From Malania oleifera (lineage: Eukaryota; Streptophyta; Magnoliopsida; Santalales; Ximeniaceae): 64,000 bases of DNA. Both the position numbers and the translations under genes were made by a program. A model generated the notes under the pieces. The model did not search any database and was not told the origin of the DNA. It worked only from the letters and a program-made list of their open reading frames with translations. The stretch is taken from assembly GCF_029873635.1 (NCBI RefSeq), contig NC_080422.1, positions 15,159,936 to 15,223,935 of the forward strand, read 5' to 3'. Positions 56,944 through 64,000 of the stretch are shown one piece after another. The first letter of the stretch is position 1, and each line of letters opens with the position of its first letter.

Positions 56944-58636
56944 CCTTACTTTTCAAAAAATAATTTAACTAAGTTAAATTGTTAGCCTCAGGGACTCAAG
57001 GATCTATAAGGATTTCTTTTAAGGTTTCACAACACCATAACAATTTGAAATTTCAGTTAACATTAATTGAAAATAGAAAAGATTTTAAATGAACAGTGTG
57101 ATTGTGTGCGTTGTAACATTTGTTTCCTCAATTTAAGTCAATAAATAAGCCAACAGATATAAACATGCTGTAGGAAAACGACATTGATTATGTGAAGACT
57201 GAATCATAATTTCAAAAAAAAAAAAAAAAGAAAAAAATAAAAAAAGACAAGGATGTCACGCTAAAATCTAGGCTACATACAAGTCAAGCATAATCAAGTT
57301 CTACCATGCTTAAACTGATTTATTAAATTTTTTTAATTGAACTTGAGCTCAAATAAAACTTGTATATGCTTGCTCCAACTAAATCATTTGTGCAAATGAA
57401 TGAATTTAATGACTTGTACTAAACCAAGCTACCAATATACTGGAGAGAGATTTAATTCCATTACATAAAATCTCAAATTCACTTTTGCCTCCATTTTTCT
57501 TTCTTATCATTGTTGAATATTAATTAGAAGATTATTACAATATAGACATATATATATTTATTTAAAAAATATAAAAATTTTAGGATGATGAGTTTAAAAA
57601 TTACGCCATGGGGTGCAGACCGCGTAGTGCTGGTGCATTCCCGCTAGGTCCCAGCCGCCCTATTTTGCAACTTCTTTTTCTATTTTTATATTTAGGTTTA
57701 TGAACGCAGAACCCAGGAGCCTTCCCGCCCTCACCATATGCCGGCCCAGGTACTTCTGCCGCCCTTATCATCCCTTTCCTCGCTGGCTTATCTAATTTGG
57801 TCTTTTTTTTTTCCCCCTCCATTTTTGGTTTTTTTTTTCGTTTTAATTTTCTTTTTTTGCTGAAACGAATTGGCGGGTGGTCTTCTCAGGCGACGACCTC
57901 CAGCCACGGTCCTCAGCAGTTGTTTTCTTAAGCCTTTCAAAAAAGGGTGTTGCTTTTGAATTTCTTTGTTATTCGGCTTGGATTCTTTTAGTCATTTATT
58001 GCACACGATAGTGCAATGTGATTTTAAGAAATTGGTTGGGATGGGTGTTACACTGATTTAGTGGATAGGGGCTTAATCTTGATTGGGTGATACTCGGTCA
58101 CCAGAACCCATGTGAGTACAATTTGTTTGTCCATTGCTTTGAAGCTTTTGGGCGTAAAAATCAGAGTATCAAGCTATCAGTGGCAGTGCAGGCTACTTGG
58201 CTGGATAGGGGCATTTAATTGCTGTTAGAAATATGAAATTTGCAGGTTAATTTTTAGTTTACTTACCCATTTTTCGTTGTAGTTTGTAGAAGTCATAGAT
58301 AAAGGAAAGAAACAGGTGAAGTGACCAAGATGTAAGGCGGTCTCATTTAATACAGGAGCGAATGTTCATCCTTTTTTTTCCCGTTTTGATGAATGTGGCA
58401 TTGATTTCAACCATTTTATTAATATATAATGACATGACATGGTTTCGTTGTATGGCATTATTAGAATTCCATGAAAAACTGATGATAAATAACCAAACAA
58501 GTTGACAGTTTTCTTTTTTAGTTTATGTTTTTCAGTTTAGGTTTCTAGTTTTCTGTTTCTGTTTCCTACTTCCTTGTTATGCGTTTCTGATATTCTCTTT
58601 ACTTTCAAACAGAAATTAGAGTTCAAGAATCCATAG
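56944..58636 (+). other. Intergenic region and probable 5' UTR/promoter of the RTEL1-like gene
   Basis: 56944-57590 is AT-rich without recognisable genes. From 57600 the sequence becomes GC-richer (57600-57950) and then resembles a leader. An E2F-type site, ATTGGCGG, lies at 57869-57876. The ATG at 58637 is preceded by a pyrimidine-rich stretch (58500-58600) that could hold a leader-intron acceptor; the transcription start is not determined. Confidence 0.4.
57869..57876 (+). promoter_or_regulatory. E2F-like site upstream of the RTEL1-like gene
   Basis: ATTGGCGG fits the WTTSSCSS pattern of plant E2F/DP factors, which drive S-phase genes. That suits a replication/repair helicase, but an 8-base degenerate motif alone is weak. 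Confidence 0.3.
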
Positions 58637-60732
58637 ATGCCAACGTACAATATCAGAGGAATCAATGTCGATTTCCCATTCGAGGCCTATGATTGCCAGC
58701 TTGTTTACATGGAAAAAGTCATTCAATCTCTACAAAATGTACGTATTTTGCACTAAAATTAAACAAAACAAAAATAGTTGTAATATGATGCCAATTTTGT
58801 CGAGCAACACCTTTTATCTTTCACAACTGACCTTTTGGAAATTACTTCATCTAGCTAATCTGTTCGATCTAATTTTGAAATCACCTTCAATTTTGAATTC
58901 TGGGATTTGGGTTGTGGCAGTGAAAATGATTGAGGAATGCTAATTGTGAACTTGAGATGCTTATATTTAGAAATTAAAATTTTAATTTTAGTTTGAAATT
59001 TGGGTTATTTTAGAAGTTTAGTTAATTTAGGTTTATTTTGTGTATTTTAACTATTATGGGACTCTTTTGTAATTATTTGTTTTAGCTGTAATGTTGCGTG
59101 TATAAATACTCTCTTTGTGTGTTGTGTTAGTTATTATTTTGAATTCATAATTTCAGGACTGACCTCTCTCTCTCTCTCCCTCTGTGTCTCTCGTGCAGCC
59201 TCCCCATTTTCTCCTCTTCTTCCTCCTCTTCCTTTCTTCTTCTGCCTTCTCCTTCTCCCTTTCTCTTTCTCTATCCATCCTGATTCTGTTCTATCCTGCT
59301 GTTTCTCTCTTCTTCTCTCTTCTCCTTCCCTTTTTTCTATTTTTATTTATATCTCTTAATTATTTCTTTCTGTTTCTTTTATGTCCTGCATCATGGAAAA
59401 AGTTCTTTTTTTTTCCTTGGCAAGTTTTAGTCAAGTTGATATCGTGACTGGTTAACTACATTGCACCCAATCATGAGCTTTTTTGTTGATGCTTCTGGGA
59501 ATTTAGAAGAATGGAAGCCCAACGAGAATTCCTACGAAGCCAAAAATCTCTGAGAATCAAGCACTGAAGTATCATTTGACCAACTTGTCCACCCAATAAA
59601 CTCTCAGTTGAGAATCACTTCAAGCTTCACAGAATTCTAAGTGGTATAAAGTCCATTTCATTTTAGCAGCCTAGCTGCAGAGATCGCATCTTGATTAGAA
59701 TCCAAAATCATTTGAGGCTCTGCTGCAAGGCTGATGACACTGTCTGAATGATCCTCCAACAATGCACCCAGCACAACCATTTTCTCTTCTAGTTGGGGCA
59801 TCCTAGTTATTACGAGTCTCCCCCCTGTTTGGATGGTCTCCTGTAGATTTAGGTTTTTAGTTTGTTTTGGAACATGTTGGCACTATTCTGAACAATATTG
59901 ATACTGCACAACTCCATTTTAGTTCAATTATACTGCATCTTCACTATGTGATTTGTGACTAAGAAGTTGGCGAGTGTGCTTAGAACCATATGGTGCAATT
60001 AAAAGAGTATGGTTACCATGACTCTTCCTGACATCTTTTGACATTGGTCTTTTAAGAATTAGGATTTACTAAACAATAATATAACATCTCTTATATTGAA
60101 ATTTGTAACATGAGTTTGTGATTTGAGATGGTATTTAGTACTGCTTGGACCATAACAGTTTGAATTAGTGCGATATGGTTATGACTCATGAGCAGTTATG
60201 ATTTAGTCCACAATAGTATAATATATCTTCATATTCACAAATCAAGATACACTTATTTTTCTCCCCGCTGTTATTTTTAGAGCAAACATGAAGAACAAGT
60301 TATTTTAGTTCCTAAGTTTCTGGTTGTGTTTGTTCTACAAAGTTACGGGCGGCTTCCATTCTCTAACCCATGAAATATCATGATCAACAGTTTAAGCAAC
60401 TCGATGTTTTATTAGAATTCTGTGAGATTTCTAGCAATATCATCATCATTTGTTACAATCAAATATGTGCATACCTTCATGATGTGGCAGAAATGTAATG
60501 CGCTGCTGGAGTCTCCTACTGGAACAGGGAAAACCTTGTGTCTACTCTGCGCTACTCTGGCTTGGAGGAAGAGTTTGGGTGCTTTCTCAACTGGTCAGAA
60601 TATGGGAAGCAGCCCTCTAGATGTTTCACTATCTCAATCAAAGGCTAACAATCTGCCTACGATAGTGTATACATCACGCACTCACAGCCAGCTCCAGCAA
60701 GTGATACGAGAACTAAAAAGAACCAATTACAG
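58637..60732 (+). CDS. RTEL1: RTEL1-like DNA helicase, first two coding exons (partial)
   Basis: Regulator of telomere elongation helicase 1: an XPD-family iron-sulphur 5'-3' helicase that dismantles D-loops and other DNA structures in the nucleus. Exon 1 (58637-58738) encodes [20 protein letters not shown] and ends EKVIQSLQN, the conserved N terminus with the Q-like motif. A 1752-bp intron follows. Exon 2 (60491-60732) starts [20 protein letters not shown], with the Walker A motif at residues 42-49, and carries motif Ia [15 protein letters not shown] (92-106), ending KRTNYR with donor GTCAGT. Phases close (0, then 2 bases carried). The next expected exon, encoding the iron-sulphur domain, is not found in the remaining 3.3 kb, where intron 2 holds LINE and copia insertions. 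The gene continues beyond the window; whether it is intact cannot be judged. Confidence 0.9.
59658..59840 (-). CDS. Possible terminal exon of unknown protein, in RTEL1 intron 1
   Basis: On the minus strand an acceptor-like AAATCTACAG is followed by 61 codons without interruption, [20 protein letters not shown] ... [20 protein letters not shown], and a TGA at 59658-59660. The amino-acid composition looks like real protein (mixed helix-forming, no low complexity) and not like chance. I found no neighbouring exon upstream on the minus strand (59841-60490). It may be a captured exon, a retrocopy end or the last exon of a decayed gene. I do not recognise the family. Confidence 0.3.
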   Translation of the reverse strand, partial: ETIQTGGRLVITRMPQLEEKMVVLGALLEDHSDSVISLAAEPQMILDSNQDAISAARLLK

Positions 60733-62089
60733 GTCAGTGTTGATCCAAGTGGGTATATTGTTGCAAATGAGACTTTCACCATTTCGTAGAGCACAGCATT
60801 ATTACATGACAATCCCATACTTGTTTGCTAGTGTTTGCCTTATTGTAAAATGTTTGTGCAGCGCAAGGGGTATGGAAATGCTTTTCACCAGATTATTTTA
60901 TGCTTATTATGGTTTTGACAGCTAGGTGTACTGTGCTTTGCCATAATATATTCAAGCTGACAGAAGGAGGTTTTGTTTGTGTGTTTTTAATTTTTTGCAT
61001 TCTCTTTTGTTCATTTTATGTTTTTTATTTCTGCTTTCATTTTTTTTCCCTGCTTTTCACTCCTTCCTGCTATTATGCAGACAGTGGATACTTGTCCAAT
61101 TGTCCTTTTTCTTATTTCCTTCTGGTTGGAACTAATGTTGCAGTTGGAAGAGCACTTAGATTGTTTGATTAGACCCATCAACCCGTTAATTATCCCAGTT
61201 TGACACCACAACTCATCAATTTAATGACATTGACTTGGAATATCCATAATGTCTGTCTCGACATTGCACACTATAACCCAATTCTGTTGTTTGGTTAGGG
61301 TGATATGCATACATAAAAATTAAAAGCATATTTGAGTCTACATCTGGTTGATATGCAAAGATATTGAAGGGCATTGTTATATTAGCAGTGAGTTTTAGTT
61401 TACTTCTTTGTTTTTGTTTGTTGTTGGTGAATATCTTGTTCTAATTCTTTTTTTACTCTTCTCTTTATCTTAATAAAATTTCTTCACTTATCCAATGAAA
61501 AGCTTATTTGATATCCAAGAAAAAAAGTTGTCCTTGTTTTTTTCAAACAAATGCATTCTCTATTTATATTGTTAGTTAATATTGACAAATTTTGTTACAA
61601 TTAATAGTCTTGCAAACACAAACAACAGTGCTTGCTTTTGAACATGGAGGCTCCAAATGGTAAAATTGGTATATATGATGCTTTGGATGGTTTTAAAATC
61701 ATTTGAACACAACTTCCTTGAGAAAGTTTGGAATGTCATAAGTCCTTTCAAAATTTGGTTAGGAATGTTTGGAGTGAGAATGCTGAGAAGGGTTGGGAAG
61801 GGTTTAGGTTTATGAAAAAGACTAAAGTGCCTAAAAGTGAAGTTAAAATTTTTGGAATATTGAAGATTTTGGGGATTTAGGGCTAAGAAAAACAGCATTT
61901 TAGGCAAGCTTAATTTGTTGGATAGGGAAGAAGAAAGAAAGGGGTCTTCTGGAGTGTGATTAGGCGAAGGGGGTAAAGCTGATTAATGAGTGAAAGGAGA
62001 TTATTTTTAGGGAATTGAGGTGTTGGCACTCAAATATGCCTGCATCATTCTGGATGTGGGCAGGTAAAGAAGTTAGTTCATGAAACTAG
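60733..62089 (+). other. Start of RTEL1 intron 2
   Basis: T-rich intronic sequence after the donor at 60733. Open frames at 60900-61200 and 61572-61907 are low-complexity or out of context and show no domain. Confidence 0.6.
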
Positions 62090-62299
62090 GATTATATTAG
62101 CAACTTGAAATATAGGGACACTTGCGTGTAAAAACATGGTAATTGTGGACATAATGATTAGAAGAAAAATTAATATAATTTGCCTTCAAGAAACAAAGTG
62201 GGTGGGGGAGAAAGTTAGAGAAATTGATAAATCAAGATTTAAACTTTGGTACACTGGAAAAGAAAAACATAAGAATGGAGTTGGAATTGAAAGTAACGA
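62090..62299 (+). mobile_element. RTE-type LINE, endonuclease start
   Basis: N-terminal piece of the apurinic-type endonuclease of a plant RTE element: NIGTLACKNMVIVDIMIRRK, INIICLQETKWVGEKVREID and KLWYTGKEKHKNGVGI. The catalytic Asn (in TWN, here with W changed to a stop) and Glu (LQETKW) positions are recognisable. Similarity stops after NGVGI at about 62285, where the SIRE-like LTR begins (62300), so the LINE is cut by that insertion. Confidence 0.8.
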
Positions 62300-63750
62300 T
62301 GTAATCTCAAGAGGGGGGGTGAATTGGGTATTTTAAAAATTATTATGCGGAATCAAAGTTTATTTTAACTCTTTTTAAAATTTACCAATCACAATCTCTT
62401 ACAAATATCACACAATCAACTAATCAACAACAGTACTATACTAATCAACAATTCTAGGTATATATAAGATTGAAAATCAAGTTGTGAATTTAGCTTTCAG
62501 CAAATTCACAATCAACTCTAAATTCAAATAAATTCCAAGTATGTATTTGAGACAAGATTCAACAATATAAAACAATCAAGTTAACTACTTAAGCTTTGAA
62601 TAGACAAACAACCACAATATCTTTACCTCAGCCAACCAACAATCTAATTCAAAGATTCAGTGCTTGTCTGAATTTTAACTGAAAGCTTAAAACATACAAA
62701 CCATTAATCAACCCAATAGATTTATTCAAAGTACTCCAAAACAAAACTCAGCGTTCAACAGAATTTCCCAATTAATTCAAAAACATACACAGCAGCTTAT
62801 GATTGCCGAATTTAAAGAGATAGGGAAGGAGATTGAACACTGGATTTTTTAGAAGGTTTGGCTTACCACCTACGTCCTTGTCTCAAGCAACTCGCTGTGA
62901 GGATTTCCTTTACCCACTCCATTTAATAGGTGGAGTACACCTCTCTCCGTTGGTAGGTGGAATAGGTGGAGTACACCTCTCTCCGTTGGTAGGTGGAGAC
63001 CCCTCTCTAACGAGAACACCCTCTCGCTAGGCAACGATTCTATCCCCGAATCATCCGATTGCAAAAACAGCAATATAAATTCATTTGTACGAGGATAACT
63101 CTCACAATAGAGCACAATTTGTACAATAAGAAGCACTATATACTCAAAAACAACAATATGCAATAGAAGCTCTCAAAGATTGCAAAGGATTCTGATTATA
63201 ATAGAAGAATTCAGAGAATAGAAATCAGAATACGTTTAGGGCTTTCAGCAAAAACTCACAGCAGCTTTTCAGAGTTTGAATCAAGAATTTCAATGTGTAT
63301 GTGTGAGTATTAGTTTCCCTAATTGGGTAAAAATCATCTTTGTATAGAGTAGGAAAAATTGTTACCGTTTTCCCCAAATTTGGAAACCAAATCTTTCGAT
63401 TTTGTAAATAAATTGGCACTATTAGAAAGTTTAAAACATACACTTCAGTCGCCTAAACCATGTGGTCAGTCGTCTGAACTATTTAATAATAGCGCTTCAG
63501 AACAGGTAGTAGTAGTTCAATCGCCTAACCCTGTTTTGATTTCTTTTTACACTGGCAATAGCATATCAGTTGCTTGAACACTATACTAAGTGTTTTTCAC
63601 ATTTTGATTCCAGAACTTGTTTATATTAACTTTGAAGAGTGTTTTGGACCTTATAAAAATATTTTCCAGATCCTAAATCAAGTCTCTAAGTCCAGAGTTA
63701 AATCCTAAGAGGTTCAGTCACAATATTGAAGTTTAGAAGTACTTACATGA
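62300..63750 (-). repeat. SIRE-like copia LTR, 5'-truncated, minus orientation
   Basis: The + strand start TGTAATCTCAAGAGGGGGGT is the reverse complement of the LTR close. The minus-strand 5' part (TGTAAGTACTTCTAAACTTC, near 63750) matches the LTR at 55145-56943 only from about 55438, so roughly the first 290 bases are lost and the LTR is joined straight to the RNase H fragment. It carries CAGTCGCCTAAA/TCAGTCGTCTGAA-type motifs (63445-63530) and a 36-bp tandem repeat. Confidence 0.7.
62926..62997. repeat. Perfect 36-bp tandem duplication
   Basis: Two identical units, 62926-62961 and 62962-62997, each beginning ATAGGTGGAGTACACCTCTC and ending GGTAGGTGGA. It lies inside the SIRE-like LTR and looks like a recent slippage event. 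Confidence 0.95.
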
Positions 63751-63754
63751 GACT

Positions 63755-64000
63755 CTAGAAAAAATAAATACGCTTAAGGAAATGATGTCTTATATCAATA
63801 TGCTTAGTCCTCGAGTGAGATAAAGGATTTTTGGATATATTTATTGCGTTAGTATTATCACCCTTAAAGGGCACTGCCGCATATTCCAAATTAAAATCTT
63901 TGAGTTGTTGTTTCATATACAACGTTTGTGCACAACAACTACTTGCTGCAACGTACTCAGCTTCAGCAGTGGATAATGCCACGAAATTCTGTTTCTTGGA
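63755..64000 (-). pseudogene. SIRE-like copia RNase H fragment
   Basis: Minus-strand frame entering from the right edge: MALSTAEAEYVAASSCCAQT, LYMKQQLKDFNLEY, the DNTNAINISKNPLSHSRTKH block and IDIRHHFLK. These are the closing motifs of SIRE/Maximus RNase H. The frame leaves homology after RHHFLK and ends 63755, missing the usual end of the domain, because of the deletion that also removed the start of the LTR. The rest of the element lies outside the window. Confidence 0.85.

Noticed and set aside
57601-57822. 73-codon minus-strand frame rich in Lys and Gly
   Set aside because: Lies in the GC-rich leader region of the RTEL1-like gene, antisense, with no recognisable motif.
59117-59447. Two open frames of 80 and 87 codons in RTEL1 intron 1
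   Set aside because: Ser/Leu/Phe-rich translation of a CT-rich tract; no start context or domain.
60900-61203. Phe-rich open frames after RTEL1 exon 2
   Set aside because: Intronic T-rich sequence; I also checked for the expected iron-sulphur-domain exon and did not find it.

Overview
This is nuclear DNA of a flowering plant, probably a eudicot. Genes have GT-AG introns and plant-type products, and more than half of the window is LTR retrotransposons, hAT transposons and LINE fragments in various states of decay. The species cannot be named from sequence alone.

Three host genes can be supported. (1) 21837-23945 (-) is a two-exon P-class pentatricopeptide repeat gene, closely like Arabidopsis At3g16010. 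(2) 32450-45343 (-) is an HSP110/HSP70-15-type chaperone gene with nine coding exons, a 5' UTR intron, and a promoter with TATA box and heat-shock element near 46380-46525; one intron has grown to 8.7 kb by taking in an L1 LINE fragment and an hAT transposon. (3) 58637-60732 (+) is the first two coding exons of an RTEL1-type DNA helicase gene whose remainder lies beyond the right edge. A possible lone minus-strand exon sits in RTEL1 intron 1, and a possible non-coding transcript covers 9149-11260 (-).

Region by region: 1-1824 is the 3' part of an hAT element abutting the truncated LTR of gypsy element A (1826-9148, -), which has lost its integrase. 9149-11939 is anonymous sequence. 11940-20954 is a complete but inactivated Ty3/gypsy chromovirus B (+) with matching LTRs, primer-binding site, polypurine tract and a TTTTG target duplication. 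20955-24626 holds the PPR gene. 24627-29850 is a complete, decayed Ty1/copia element (-) with an AAATG target duplication. 29851-32000 is AT-rich spacer with a probable SINE. 32000-46530 is the HSP70 gene. 48633-56943 is a stack of copia and gypsy fragments. 57600-64000 is the RTEL1 gene start, with an RTE LINE piece and a SIRE-like copia element lodged in intron 2.

The host genes do not form a pathway together. No new defence or operon-like system is visible. The most unusual signal is regulatory: the gypsy B and copia C1 LTRs, from unrelated superfamilies, both carry a dense cluster of the same CpG-rich palindrome, TCGTCGACGA, just upstream of the TATA box. A third family (SIRE-like) has an analogous cluster of a different near-palindrome in the same place.
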